Part shown: in pieces, positions 22,301 through 34,400 of the stretch
Numbering within the stretch: position 1 is the first letter of the stretch
Layout of the letters: each line of letters opens with the position of its first letter
NCBI RefSeq assembly: GCF_902806685.2
Contig: NC_048545.1
Location: forward strand, 7,613,852 to 7,677,851
DNA length: 64,000 bases
Origin: Maniola hyperantus
Taxonomy: Eukaryota; Arthropoda; Insecta; Lepidoptera; Nymphalidae
Direction of reading: 5' to 3'
Notes under the pieces: model-generated
The model's database searches: none
What the model saw: only the letters and a program-made list of their open reading frames with translations
Told to the model about the DNA's origin: nothing
Translations under genes and position numbers: made by a program

Positions 22301-23406
22301 ACGTCACAAAGCCTTATATATTCTTGCTGTCCATGAACGTCTGCTATTATATCAACTGTACCTTTACCGATAGCTTGTATTTTAGCGCCATTTGCAGTTG
22401 TAACCGATTGGTTATTAGTAAAATATTGAAATGTAGAAAATATGTCATTGCAACAAGAGACATGGCTAGTTGCACCATTGTCAACATACCAATTCTCATC
22501 ATCTCTTTCAATTACATTAACTGTTTCATTCGTTTCAATCTGCATTAGTGAAAGTGTAAAGTTGGCATCTTTAGCTTTACTTGTTGATGGATTTTGTGGC
22601 TTAGGAGGTTTACCATCCGATATCCACTTATAACAGCTTTTGACTTTGTGTCCAGTAAGGCCGCAATAACCACATTTTTTCTTTTTATTCATTTTACTAT
22701 GTACAACTAGTGCTTCAGTATTTTCTTCTTTATTTGTAAGCGATCGTTCATAAGCGCAAATTTGAGCTGTCAAATTATCAATATTACGATCCTTTTTAGA
22801 CATAAGCATCCAACTAGATTTAAATGGAAAATAGCTGTCATCAGGTAAAGTTTCTAAGATCTTGCAGATGAGTAAAATCTCTGGAAGGTCATATTTTTCT
22901 TTATCTTGAAGATCATCTTTTTCAGATTTTTGTAGTTCTACTTTCAATTCATGCCATATATTTTTCAATTTAGATATATGCATTGACATGTCATGAGAAG
23001 GATCTTTACGATAGCCGAAGAAACTGTAGCATAGTGTATAGCTTTTATCTTCAGATGTACCATCAAACAGAGTGTGCAATTCTTCCCAAACCTGTTTAGC
23101 ATTTGTGAATCTCATCACTTTTTGTAGAGTAGCATCTGACATATTAGCCATTAAAATGAACATTGCAGTATTGTTTATCTCATTGTATGTTCTCAGAGCT
23201 TTTTGATAAGAATCAAAAACTTCTGCTGATGCTGTGCTATCCGGTTCCTTTGGTTTGTTTAGATTGCCATTTATCGCATCTAAGCATCCGCCAGTACCTC
23301 TTAGCATTAACAGTACCTTGCAGCGCCATGTTGTCCAATTTTCCTTTCCTTCTAAACGACCAATATCAATTTTGAAGCTCGTGGATGAATTCCATGAAGA
23401 CGACAT
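19309..23406 (-). CDS. copia gag-pol polyprotein
   Basis: 1365 residues in a single frame with no stop or frameshift. In order: an N-terminal copia-type Gag region; a zinc knuckle of CX2CX4HX4C form (CGYCGLTGHKVKSC, about residue 245); an aspartic protease with DNGATSHV (about 310); a GAG-pre-integrase zinc-binding region (HERFCHQNKRH); an integrase core with HTDVCGP, LSDNGGEF and a C-terminal Glu in the EQNGCCERDNR context; reverse transcriptase with WIYKKK, QFDVTTAFLNG and the catalytic YVDDG; and RNase H with YSDADHGGD, SSTEAEL and DNDAA. The integrase-before-RT order defines Ty1/copia. All catalytic signatures that can be seen are intact. The start codon lies about 95 bp downstream of the 5' LTR. 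Confidence 0.97.
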   Translation of the reverse strand: MSSSWNSSTSFKIDIGRLEGKENWTTWRCKVLLMLRGTGGCLDAINGNLNKPKEPDSTASAEVFDSYQKALRTYNEINNTAMFILMANMSDATLQKVMRFTNAKQVWEELHTLFDGTSEDKSYTLCYSFFGYRKDPSHDMSMHISKLKNIWHELKVELQKSEKDDLQDKEKYDLPEILLICKILETLPDDSYFPFKSSWMLMSKKDRNIDNLTAQICAYERSLTNKEENTEALVVHSKMNKKKKCGYCGLTGHKVKSCYKWISDGKPPKPQNPSTSKAKDANFTLSLMQIETNETVNVIERDDENWYVDNGATSHVSCCNDIFSTFQYFTNNQSVTTANGAKIQAIGKGTVDIIADVHGQQEYIRLCDVWYVPEIKRNLFSVLAAQDKLEDSVFISERESCMLKVKGKINLIGKRVKNGGLYKLNIQAIKRQTPELNNVSNDNILQLYHERFCHQNKRHVKLLLEKELGIKVKLDSQLCTGCVYGKTHRCKFGTRERAKVPGEIIHTDVCGPFPNSFSKFRYFVLFKDDYSKYRQIYFIKNKFEVKDKLVQMINETKTAGHVIKTILSDNGGEFHNEAVENILKSHGIQQRLIMPYTPEQNGCCERDNRTLVEAARTMMHAHEELPLACWSELVNTAAYVLNRTGPTSTEGKSPFELWFGQKPSIKHLRIIGSECYAHVPKQKRTKLSKKADKCILIGYDGNDGYRLLGCDNNGNVKLIRSRDVTFNESIIRSIGLDSDATEADEQSIEIHFPKTNENHPMFDAREDVLQDDAVSSMPQTLNAPDSSSHEVIPTSSTNGNEIISQNEDESNESYVTPNSSDSEDEEIPETRTLRDRSILRPPVRFDDYFISTVVNDLGEPETYKQAINSSEKAEWLKAMESELNSLKENKTWILVDKPKDRKLISCKWIYKKKTNADGSLDKYKARLVARGYTQEKGIDYEETFSPVARMSTIRSILSIAANEGLSLLQFDVTTAFLNGLLEEDIYMKQPEGYSDGTNKVCKLKRSLYGLKQAPRCWNKCIVDYLKNIGFKQCDTDPCLFIRNRRGNKIILALYVDDGLVASTNQKDSEKFIAELRSRFKITTKPANYFLGLELSSDKHGGIVVSQKHYAQKLLERFGMSDCKAVNTPIIKEAQTDSEKENDVKFPYREAVGALAYLMTASRPDISYAVSFVSRSLANPTTEDVQKVKRIFRYIKGTIDFGIVYKKDYKSGTLECYSDADHGGDPNTGRSTSGILCMYAGGVIAWASRKQTSVAISSTEAELVAASEAAREIVWLKRLFNEVTKLKEIPKLQIDNDAAIKISQNPELHRRTKHIALRHFYVRELVSENDLEVKYVPTEYQCADILTKPIHKPRLMFICKLIGLVT

Positions 23407-23501
23407 TTTGATAAATCTTGTTAGAATTTTTAAAGAAAATAGAAATTATAGCTTATCTCTGCTCTAAAATAATTCTTGAATTTATTTTCGATCTGCTACC
23501 A

Positions 23502-23673
23502 TATTAGAGTCCGTTTTAGGATCGATAAAATTCAATTAAATAAATAATATACTTTGAGAAAACATATTTTTATTATAGGACATGTTAGAGTGACATTTCA
23601 AATTTTTAAAAAGAATTAGAATAAAATAGACAGCCAGTGTGACACATAAATTAATACAAAACCTTCTTTAACA
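23502..23673 (-). repeat. 5' LTR of the copia element
   Basis: 172 bp, essentially identical to the LTR at 19115-19289 apart from one homopolymer region. It would carry the element's promoter and transcription start, but no TATA box was assigned. Confidence 0.95.
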
Positions 23674-23678
23674 CTCAT

Positions 23679-24062
23679 TGTTGCAACAAGAATCGCACAA
23701 ATTCAGCCAATCAGAACAATTGAGATTGTAATAATGATTGATGCAGGTTTTAGACAATTGCCCCGCTGCTCTTTGATACATACCACAGATGACAGACCAC
23801 TATATACTAGTCTACTAGTCTCTAGAGCACAGATGTCAGATCTGCAACTAGCGTGGGCCCCTCAGTCCCTCTCGCTCAAGCAGTGGCCCTACCGCAGTTG
23901 TTTGACAGCTACAATGTCACGATCGCAATCATCTCTGATTGGTTTATGCTCGCTCACTATTGGCCACAATGCATTGTTGCAACAAGAATCGCACAAATTC
24001 AGCCAATCAGAACAATTGAGATTGTAATAATGATTGATGCAGGTTTTAGACAATCGCCCTAC
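23679..24062. repeat. right half of the split repeat, then an unbroken second copy
   Basis: 23679-23760 completes the repeat begun at 19013. After about 120 bp of unrelated text, 23878-24062 is a full copy of the same repeat in the same orientation (CCCTACCGCAGTTGTTTGAC to TTTTAGACAATCGCCC), which shows the arrangement without the retrotransposon. Confidence 0.85.
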
Positions 24063-26527
24063 AGATTTTCATACAATTTTGAAATGTCATTCCTTCTATA
24101 GGTACTTCACGTTTGCCAAATACTCACGTACAAAATATACATTATGGCAAACAAAAAAAAGTGGCCACGGTGATAAGGACAAAACATAATCATTTTATCA
24201 CGTTCTAATAAGAGCTTAAATGTATTTAGCTATCTCGCTCTAATAGTAAGTGTCACAATAGGGCTACTTCCAAAGAAGTTGGAAGTACTACTACGTAGTA
24301 CATAGAGATATTATACATAGAGGTAACCATAACGTGTTGCCGCTCTTGTACATCTATGTGTCAAAGAGGTATTGTTATCTCCGTCTTTTTCAGGGAACCT
24401 CCATTCGTGTAAAAGCGATAGCTCATATAAGTCTGGCAACGTCGCTCTATCGGTGAAAAAAGTGACCAGTATAGTTGACAGATGCCCCCTTAAGCAGACA
24501 AAACATTGGGGTGTGATGCAACATTTTTACCAAATATTTAAAAATCAGATAAATCAGGCTCAAAATTACATTAAAAAGTGGAAACAAAATGTGTGAAGCT
24601 GTATTTTGTGCATCCAGATCTACGAAAGTAGTCGTAAAAGTTCCAGAATTGTATTTTCACGGGTTAGTCTTTAATAATTATTTCATCGCTACCAACCGCG
24701 ATTTTTACTCCGAAAATCGCTGAAAATTAAAGATTTGCATATTATAAGTGTAATCATCTCGTGACAAAATCACGTTTCATAGCGTAATTTAATATTTATT
24801 TAATGCATTCTTTTAGGCCTCATTTGTAGTGATGTGTGTACATACTTTATCGATAAAATCAAATTTATCGTTTTAATAATATTTGCATATTTTTGTAGAT
24901 TTCCAAAATGTCCTGAAATTAGAAATGCCACACATTTCTAAATAATCAGGGCCATAAAATGAAAAAACTGGGAGCCAAAGAAATATTCTCTCCTATGTTC
25001 AAAACATTTCGAAAATCCTGTTAACTATATTTTTGGTTTAAAATAAAGAAATAAGAATTAGATCCAGTACATTTGAAGGATATCCTAAATAGTTAGGTAC
25101 GTACTATCAACCAGTATGGACTAAGTACTTTCAAATTGTATGTAGGTAGCCGGTAGGTGTCTACTACTAGATAAGTAGCACATTGCAATTTTCTTGATTT
25201 GACCATAGTTAAACAAAAAGAGACCAACTATTAATTTTCTGTTTTGAGGAAGTAAATTATTTCTTATGTTTTACAGTTTTTTTTTAAAATTTTAGTTTAA
25301 AATGCAAAAATCCCTATGACGACCATAAGAATTTTTGCATTTTTAAAAGCATGACAAATAAAATTTAATTTCAGGTTATAAAGAAACTAAAACCACGTCA
25401 AGAGCTGGCTAATAGTGAAACCAAAACGAGTCGAACTTTATTTACCTTAGAAGCCTTGGGTCTGCTGATTGTAAATAGATACTAGGCTACCCAGGCTGGC
25501 TGCCAGGTAGGTATAAACTTTGTAACAACTAATCACTAATCCAACTCCTCAATGTCATGTTGCAAGAGTAGGTAAGTAGTTAGGTAAAAACTGAGGATAA
25601 TTTTTTATTCAATTATAAACTTAGAAGTTCTTACTTTTGAATCGTGAAATGCATCTATTTTTGGTCAGTAATAAGGAAAATAGAACTTACCAGGGCCACT
25701 GTAATTCATCGTGAGTCTTATAGCTTTTTAATTTTATTAAGTACCTACTTGTTTTTTTTAACAGATTGTAAAGAGAGTCGCAGGGAGTCGGATGGTGTTG
25801 GGGCAAGACCGTGGCGTGTGGAAATCCTATCCTAGAGAGTATCGAGCAGCTATAATATGCCAGCTGATCTCAACTTAGATCTGATTTGTTTCACGTATAA
25901 AGACGATCCTAAAACAAGTCACATTTCTTATCTACCTACATTTGAAGCGGTGGGAAGTAGAATCAACAAACTGTTTGCCTATCTTCTTTTTACTCAATAA
26001 ATTGATTTGAATTAATTAAAATGTGTTTCCACTAAGTACTAGCTGATGCCCGCGACTTCGTCCGCGAGGATTAGTACCTTTCCTTTGTTACTTCTCCGTC
26101 CTTTCAAATATATCTATGCCAAAAATCAAGTCGATTGGTTGTTTAGTTAGGGCGTGAAGGAAGGACAAACACACTTTCGCATTTATAAATAAAAAATATT
26201 CGAAGAGATTTACTGTTTTTTAATGAAAGTGTTCCGTCATCTGAACATAGAGAATTAATTTAGCTGTAATATCGATATCCTTATAAAATTCGTCGTCCCA
26301 ACCGTAGATGGGTGCACACAGTGACAAGATGACGCACGCACACATAAATGAATTGACACGCATTTGGAGCTTAGTATCCATCTAGGTAATCATTCATCTA
26401 AGACGTAGTACCTGCCTACTTCGATTTTTTTTAATTTTTTTTCTAGAGATACCACAGAGATACATACATAGTCGGGCCATAGAGCATGTACAAAGATATA
26501 TGTAGGCGTGTTGATGTCAAAAGAGTT
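24063..26527. other. non-coding repeat-rich stretch, no gene recognised
   Basis: Around 24160-24300 there is a dispersed repeat (GGTGATAAGGA, TCACGTTCTAATAAGAGCTT, AGGGCTACTTC) that recurs at 48735-48850. Around 26040-26200 is a degraded retroposon fragment (CCCGCGACTTCGTCCGCG, then CACACTTTCGCATTTATAA). No exon is convincing. Confidence 0.5.
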
Positions 26528-26817
26528 CCGTAAAACGGGGTGAATAGGTACGAAATCTAACTTCGCATTGAAATTTACGGATGTTTTGGTACAAATTATG
26601 ATGCTTTAACTGTTTGTAAGCATCTCCGGTTGTAAGAATTCTAAGGAAACATCCAAAAAATATAAAATAATGATAAATTACTGGTATATTTTAATCAAAA
26701 TATATGCTGTCCCTATTTATACTTGATCCGGGGTGTAACGGAATGGCAAAGGGGTGAATAGGGAAAAAAGGTTAGGGTTGTCAAACACAAGTTAGTCTAT
26801 CCTCTAATATTACAAAA

Positions 26818-27028
26818 CTAGCTTATGCTCGCGACTTCGTCCGACACAAATTTCAAACCCCTATTTCAACCCCTTAGGGGTTGAGTTTTCAAAAATCCTT
26901 TCTTAGCGGATGCCTATGTCTTAATACTTATCTTCATACCAAATTTCAGCCCGATCTGTCCAGTAGTTTGAGCTGTACGTTGATAGATCAGTCAGTCAGT
27001 CACCTTTTCCTTTTATATATTTAGATTA
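26818..27028 (+). repeat. SINE, family B
   Basis: Starts CTAGCTTATGCTCGCGACTT and ends CAGTCACCTTTTCCTTTTAT. It is nested in the element at 26528-27966. Confidence 0.85.
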
Positions 27029-27139
27029 GGAAAGTGAAGACTTGTTTGTTTGTAATCGATAAACTCTGAAATTACTGGACTGATTTTGAGAATTCTTTCA
27101 CCATATTCTATAGCTATTTTATTCAGAAGAAACATAGTA

Positions 27140-27350
27140 GTATTGTTATTATACATGGCATAGTAGGTATCAAATCTTTAAAAAAAAGCAACCGCCGAGT
27201 TTCTTGCTGGTTGCTGCCATTCCGAATCAGTGGTTTGACGATTCAAAAATAAATAAATAAAAATATTTTTTATTTAATTAAACTGTTACAAGTAGTGTAG
27301 TTACCTATACTTGTAAAAGTTTAATTGAATTAAAAATATTTTTATTTATT
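27140..27350 (+). repeat. retroposon tail with GCCGAGTTTCTTGCTGG box, plus AT-rich hairpin
   Basis: Text CAACCGCCGAGTTTCTTGCT and a poly(AAATA)-like stretch. Relatives lie at 29290-29475 and, reversed, at about 38640-38775. The segment 27241-27362 can also fold on itself (AAATAAATAAATAAAAATAT against its complement). Confidence 0.6.
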
Positions 27351-28229
27351 TATTTATTTATCAATATTAAACAGTAAAATGTCATTTAACTAAATTTTAC
27401 TAGTCGACTACACAAGAAGGAAGAATTTTTTTGAACAATTTAATTAAATATTTAAAGTGACAGCCCTGTCCCTATATAAACCTTACTGTTCCTATTTAAC
27501 CTTGATTCGTTCCAATTCAGTAAGTATAGCGTTCCTATCCACCCCTTTCCCGTACCTATAATCCCCATGGCAAAGCCAAAACCACTTGGTTTCCAATTTT
27601 TTCTTTTTTACAGAAAAATATGTAACATTTAGACAAATCTGCTTTTGTGACGCCTCTTAGATAAATGTTTAATGATTTCTAATAGTTTTTGTACTGTTTT
27701 ATTCTCGTACTGCGTCAAAGTAAACAAAGTTTTGAGACCTACGGCTTAGCGTGTTTTGAACAACGTTTTTGCAATGCCGCTTTCGTTATTTTAATGTCAA
27801 TTTGTCTCTGGTTCAGTGCTGCCAAATAAAAGATCAAATATTCTACTATAGGGAAAAACAATGCTACCAAAATTCTAAGCTGTTTTGGGTATTATTTTTA
27901 CGTTCAAATCTCATTCCCAGTTTTGTCCCTATTCACACCCCGGTTCCTATTCACCCCGTTTTACGGTTCTCACTGTCATGGATTTCATGAAATGTATACT
28001 ATCTCTATGATGAAATGTTTTATGGTATGAATATTGTACGAATCTGTTTGTTGGAGAACAAAGGTAATCATTCATGCAAGAGAACAAAGGCTTAGAAAAG
28101 TCCTTGACGGCTTGACGGCAACGTTAGTTAGGATCACAGAGTACATTGGTTAGGATTTTCACCACGCGCCAAGATAGCCTTGTCGCACTGTAGGTATATT
28201 GTCTGTATGATAGCGATCCCTATTAATCT

Positions 28230-28435
28230 GTGGAGTTGGCAGCACTGCGCACCTTAGAGTATTTACGTGCTGCGCGCACAGTCCAGCTCCTGCAGTCGCT
28301 GCTCTGCTCGTCACTTTTTATCGGGGCGGGTCGTCTCTGCAGTTAACTTTTTAATCGTTAGTTCGTGTATTTTACTTTTAAAGTGTAGGACGACCCGATA
28401 CCTTACCCGAATTGTACTTAAATAAATCAGTCACA
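28230..28435 (+). promoter_or_regulatory. likely Gdh promoter and 5' UTR
   Basis: A locally GC-richer stretch (ACGTGCTGCGCGCACAGTCC, TCGGGGCGGGTCGT) precedes the Gdh start codon in otherwise AT-rich DNA. No TATA box is placed with confidence, and the transcription start is not known. Confidence 0.4.
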
Positions 28436-31400
28436 ATGTTACACCTAAAGAATATCGCCAAAGCTGTTGTGCCGCCTCTCAAAAACAGCCTCCAAAATGA
28501 AGGAGTGAATAATATGTTAAGAGCTATCCCTGTTGCAGTAAATGTATGTTGCCGTTCATATGCAAGCCATGAAATTCCAGACAGGCTTAAGGATATACCC
28601 ACAAGTGCGAATCCAAGATTCTTTGATATGGTGGAATACTTTTTCCACCGCGCGTGTCAAGTGATTGAAGACAAATTAGTCGAGGATATGAAATCTAGAG
28701 TTTCCATCGAAGAGAGGAAGAAAAGGGTCGCCGGTATCCTCAAACTAATGCAGCCATGTGACCACATCATTGAAATACAATTTCCACTGCGACGCGATTC
28801 TGGTGATTATGAAATGATTCTTGGGTATCGAGCTCAGCATTCTTCTCACAGAACCCCAACCAAAGGAGGTAAGTACCTTCAATGTACACTTTTTGCTTAC
28901 ATCACCTATGCAGATCCATCTGTCGCAGTTATTGTCACTAAAGATTTTTATTTATAGCTCGTCCGACACGTGATGCCGACCGTAATGTTACGTAGGTATA
29001 ATCAAAATCTGCGTGAACATAACCTCTTTCCAATCCAATATTTCAAGATACTTAGGTACCTTCCCACCCCAGCTCAGACTACAGAGTTTAATTCAATTCT
29101 ATGTAAAAATCAGTAGTCTGTTATCATTGTTATGTAGGAGAGTTCTCTTCATTTGCCAGTCACTTTTCATTTTCAAAATCTATTAAAAATATGCTCCTGA
29201 AAAAAGCATATTACACAATTGAAGATTATCTAAATGATAAAAGAGCGTGGATTTGACCTGCAGCTCGTTCCAGCAACGCACAAGACTGCAAATTCTATTT
29301 TATACATGGCATAATCTTGTACCTATATCAAATATTTGAAAAGAGCAACCGCCGAGTTTCTTGCTGGTTCTTTTTGGCAAGAAAGGCATTCCAAACCAGT
29401 GGTAGATGCATCCGACTATTCGTAAGCACTTGTAAAAGTTTATACGAATAAAAAAGATTTTCATTTCATTTTTCATTTTTTTCATTAAGGAATCATGATG
29501 GTTCCACTTAAAGGCAGTAAATGAGTACTTAATAGGTACTCTTACAAAACAGTTTTCGTCAAAAATTGTAATGTTTATAAGGATATTATCATACTTGTTT
29601 GAACTATTATGGAATTTACATTATTCCATAGCATTTTTTTTAAATACTGCATACCTATATTTAATTTTAAAAGGGGAAAATCACCGACTGACATACCAAG
29701 TGTGGAGCTTCCAATGGGTTTAGAAATTGATTGAAAAGTAGCATTCAATTTCAGTGCTCCAATCCAGCACTGGATACTTTCTGGAATTAGAGGTAGATAC
29801 CTATATTATACTCAAATATTGTTCAGATGGGTCTATATTTATTAAAATTGCATCCATGCCACCTATTGTGGAGCAGAAAATGTGTCTGCTAAAAAAGGTG
29901 CTGTCTGTCATATTATGCAGGAAACAAAAAGGTCATTAAATTACTAAAAAATTAAATCTCTTGTTGTGCTTCACTTCATACTACTAAATAGATAGATTAA
30001 TAAGCTAATGCACAAGTACAAGGTTTTATTAAGTAAAAAAAATGTACCAATCACATCCAAATTTTCTCATTAGATTATACCTTGTCTTTAACACCTCGTA
30101 TTACTTTGTTGCTAGAGTAGTCTTTATCAGTCTTTAAGCTGTAACTTGAAGGCTACAGCTCTAACGACCGCATGTGGCATCATAGCAAGAGAGGTTGCAC
30201 ACCTTGCCACCTCAAGGGCAACATGGCCACAACTTCCTGTGAGGAGTCAAATTTTTAAAAATCGCATGGGAAGTCCTTTATTTTCTGGGATAAAAAGTAG
30301 CTTTCCAGGTCTTTAATTATATCCATGCAATAAATCACATTGATCCGTTTGTGTTACTCCGTTGCGGCGTCATTGAAGGACAAACCATCAAACACATTTT
30401 GCATTTATAATATTAGTATTGATTATTTTAGCCCCAAAATCTCATTGTCTTAGCCCCATATACTAATAATAAGAGGGGTTATTATTAGTATGATTGAACC
30501 ATTAAAATTCTAAGTCTGAGAATACTGTAGTACAAATTTTTATAGTTGAAGATATCATTGAAGTTAAATGTGTCACTCCATGCAAAATAAAACATTGTTA
30601 TAATTTAAATGGAACAATTGCTGACATCCGTTACTGTAATTATGTAAACTCACACACACTAAACAAATTGAATTTTACGTTTCCTTGTTCAGAATAATAT
30701 AACCTGTCCAGTAGCATAGTTAATTATTTAAAAAAAAAATCGTTTTAACACAAAGATAACACAAAAGATGCAAAATGAATTTTGCCTAACCTGGGTGGCC
30801 AAAATTCACTGTACATCTTTTGAGTTGCTTTTGTGTGAAAACAAATTTTGTCAAAGAAAACTTGGAAATCATTTTCCAAAATCTCTCATGATATTATTAT
30901 CTAAATTCAAAACCTCGTCCAAATCATATGAGGGACTTCCGATAAACCACATAAGTAATATATATTAAGCAAGTACATACTTAATATATATTAGCTGTAA
31001 TAACTTTGCATGTACACGCTTTGGTTAAGACTGTTAGTGTATATTGTTTGTAATGTAATAATAAATAAATAATAAATAAATAAATACTAGCTTTTTCTCT
31101 CGCGTTATATTTTGGAGCCTAGGAATAGCACTGGAGGATAGGGAGCTATCTATCGCTGAAAGAATTTTTAGAATCAGAACATTGGTTTTGGAGATTGCCC
31201 TCTACATCCAAACTTTACCTCTATAGATTAATATGTAATAAAAATATGCTTCAAGTAAGATTATATAGCTAAAGTTAGCCTGTATAAACAATTAAGAATA
31301 ACTTAATAAAAACTAAACAAAAAAAATAAAAAACATGTCAGCAAAATGTTTGATTGTGTGGAAAAGTTTTTCCTTTCAAGTATAATCTTATTTAATTGCA

Positions 31401-34400
31401 ACATCTATCTGCCATTCGCGGATAAGTTCTGACAAAATATTATCGTAAGTAATATTATATACAAATCATATTAAACCCTAAGATTTGATAAGTTATGTTT
31501 TGCTTTAACATATCAATCAAGGTTGGTAGGTATTTTAGGTATGTACCAAAAGTTTGTAACAAGAATAACTAAGGTGCTGATTGGCTCAAATTAAAGAGAT
31601 AAAAACAGAATTCCACGACGTATTCACGGCGGCAACAGGGAGGCGCGGCTGTGACGCGTTTTCAGCATCAACGTGTTATGTAACGAAAAATACCTAAGTA
31701 ATTTGAAATATCAATATTTGCTAACTCGCTTAGTGCCGTAGATCACGAAATGGGACAGTAGATAATTTATTTGTACTCTATAAGTCACGCATCGCCGATA
31801 TGGGATAATCCTCTGGGGGGAGAGTACCAACGCACAGGATATCTTCATCCTGCAGAAAAAATGTATCCGTATCCTAGTCAACATAAAACCACGCGAAAGC
31901 TGTAGACCGCACTTCCTAAACAAAAAAATTCTAACCGTACCCTCAATATATATAATGGAGACGGCTATGTTTGTCAGAAAGCATAACAGTTTATACAAAA
32001 CTACCGAAAACACAAAGAAACACGGAAGAAGCACACGTTTGCAAAATAAACTAGTATACCCCACCTATAAATTACAAATCTCTAGTCGCGGCCCGTTATA
32101 CAGAACAACTCACATATATAACAAAATTCCTAAATATATTACAGACGAAAATAACGATAGGACCTTTAAGCGTAAACTCAAACAATGGCTCATACAGAAT
32201 AGTTTCTATGAGATAGACGAATTACTGCAAAACTAATCATACCTACCTATTTAATACATGACCTCAATTGCACGACCGACACTATATTTGCATATCCTAT
32301 TTGTATGTTTAGACTTTAGACCAAAGAATTTTTAAATACCTACTAATACTTATGTAAGTTATAAGAATTATTACTTCTAAATCCATGCTTCAGACTATGT
32401 TGTACTTACTATAACCTGTTAATTTAAGTTTAATATGACATTCTTACTGATAATCGAAACTATTTTATATTAACATACTTGTACCTACTTAATATTACTA
32501 AATTATTAACAAAGAAGAAACTAATTGACATTATAACAAACTTAATTAATTAGTGCGATCAATAAATAAAAATAATTTCGATTCAAATGAATGCCCTATA
32601 TAATTACATGATAAAATCTATTATAAAATAATGTAACACGTAGTTTGCATGTAATTGTATAATAATTATATATTTAGCATGTATGTATTGTTAATGTACC
32701 TAACTTTGCAATGCCCTAACGGGGCTTCATGTAACCATGAAAGCAAATGAATAAATAAATCATAAATCAAATCATTTATAGGTAATCGGTATGCTTAAAT
32801 AAAGACCAAAAAAATTTAGTAGGTATGCTGAACTAATCGAAATAAATATTTTTAACTAGATGGACCTACAACAAATTAAATAGGACTAGGAAAGGTCGTG
32901 AGTAGCGTCCACGTCACTTCTCCAAAAAACCAAAAGGCCGATAAGAAAGCGAGTTAATAAAAATGAGTTAAAAAAATATTACGACTGCAGATGGACTGCA
33001 GACAAGATAAATTACTTATTTGTATACTAAGTTGAAATGTTGTACAAACTGAAATCCTTACGTGACCAACGTTATAGAACTTATAACAAGGAAGTTAAGT
33101 AGGTACCTATAGGTATATCTGCCTCCTTTTGTGTTCAAGTTGACTGCCCCCAAAATAATTAAAATGATGAAGGCTGTTGCTCTACTACTTATTGTTGCGC
33201 AGAGTTACAGATTATAGCGTAATACTAACCATCAAAACAGCTTTTGGCAGCAATTTCAGCAATTGGCATGAAATAGAACATTAGTTTCAATTATCCTAAT
33301 TGATGTTATATTAAATATTTGCTTAAGTTTTCTTTTTAAATCGCGTGAGAACTTTATTTTTTCGGGGTAAAAAGGATCCAGAATGCTAAAGCTAAATCTG
33401 TTCGAAATTTGTCAAGATCGAAACAGCATCTCATGAAATATTAAAAACAGACAGACAGTCAGACACTTTCGCATTTATAATATCAGTATGGATTATATGG
33501 CACCTTATTTAGCGTTATAATTGTGATCACTGATCAGTAGTGATAGGTTCTGGCTTTGATTGCTGGATTTTCTGGTAAGGTAATATGGAATTTTTTAATT
33601 TATATGTTGGCTCTGGTATGTTCTGCTGGAAAGTTTCGGCCGTGGCTAGTTATCCTACCGGCAAGTAGCGTTTCCAGGCGTCCGGATAAAGCTGGACACA
33701 GTCAGACTTTTTGGTTACATGTGCGGCCAAATTAGACGGTGTCCGGCCTCTGGCTTTTTAGGCCACCTGTTGTTAATTTAACAATTTTTTACATTTTGCA
33801 ATACTGTTAAGTATAGTAAAGAATGATTATTATTATTATTCGGCATTTTGCACGATAAATCAAAAACTATTATGCATAAAAATCTGTTTTATAATGGACA
33901 GGTAACCCTTTCATATGATACCCGACTTGGTATAGTTATCTTACTTTGAAAATTGAAAATACTAATTACCTATTTGTTCATAAACACATTTTAATATTTT
34001 TTGTGATATAACCACAAATTCACGGTTTTCGGATTTTTCCCTTTAGTTGTGCTATAAAACCTACCTATGCCCAATTTCATGATTCTAAGTCAACGGGAAG
34101 TACCCTATAGGTTTTACAACGAAGACAGATCCTATACCTAACAGTTTCTTTTTTCCTTTTGAGGTACGGAACCATAAAAATCCTTTAAATGGCCAAAATT
34201 CTATTATATTGCTAGTATTCTACATTTTGCTGTTAATATTACAAACAAAATTCGCAAAGTCGAATCATTATATTATCGGTCATTCATCTATAGAAGAAGG
34301 TGGGGTGAGTGAATAAAGTGATAAAAAATAATATCCAATGGATCACGCTATTGATTGCGTGGTTTTGTTTTTTCGCCTAGTGCCAGGTCCGTATAAAATG

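Larger units (their letters stand above)
19110..23678 (-). mobile_element. complete Ty1/copia LTR retrotransposon with CTCAT target duplication
   Basis: The element proper is 19115-23673, flanked by 5-bp direct repeats CTCAT (19110-19114 and 23674-23678). The LTRs are at 19115-19289 and 23502-23673. Read on the minus strand, the 5' LTR is followed directly by a primer-binding site TGGTAGCAGATC (23501 down to 23490), which matches the 3' end of initiator tRNA-Met in its first ten bases. Before the 3' LTR is the polypurine tract AAAACGGGAGGA (about 19290-19301). One uninterrupted gag-pol frame fills the interior. The intact frame and near-identical LTRs point to recent insertion. Confidence 0.97.
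26528..27966. mobile_element. non-autonomous element with 21-bp inverted ends, carrying nested repeats
   Basis: The termini at 26528-26548 and 27946-27966 are perfect complements (starting CCGTAAAACGGGGTGAATAG). Variants of GGGGTGAATAGGGA recur further inside both ends. A family B SINE (26818-27028) and a LINE-type tail (about 27140-27350) have inserted within it. No transposase frame is visible. Confidence 0.7.
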
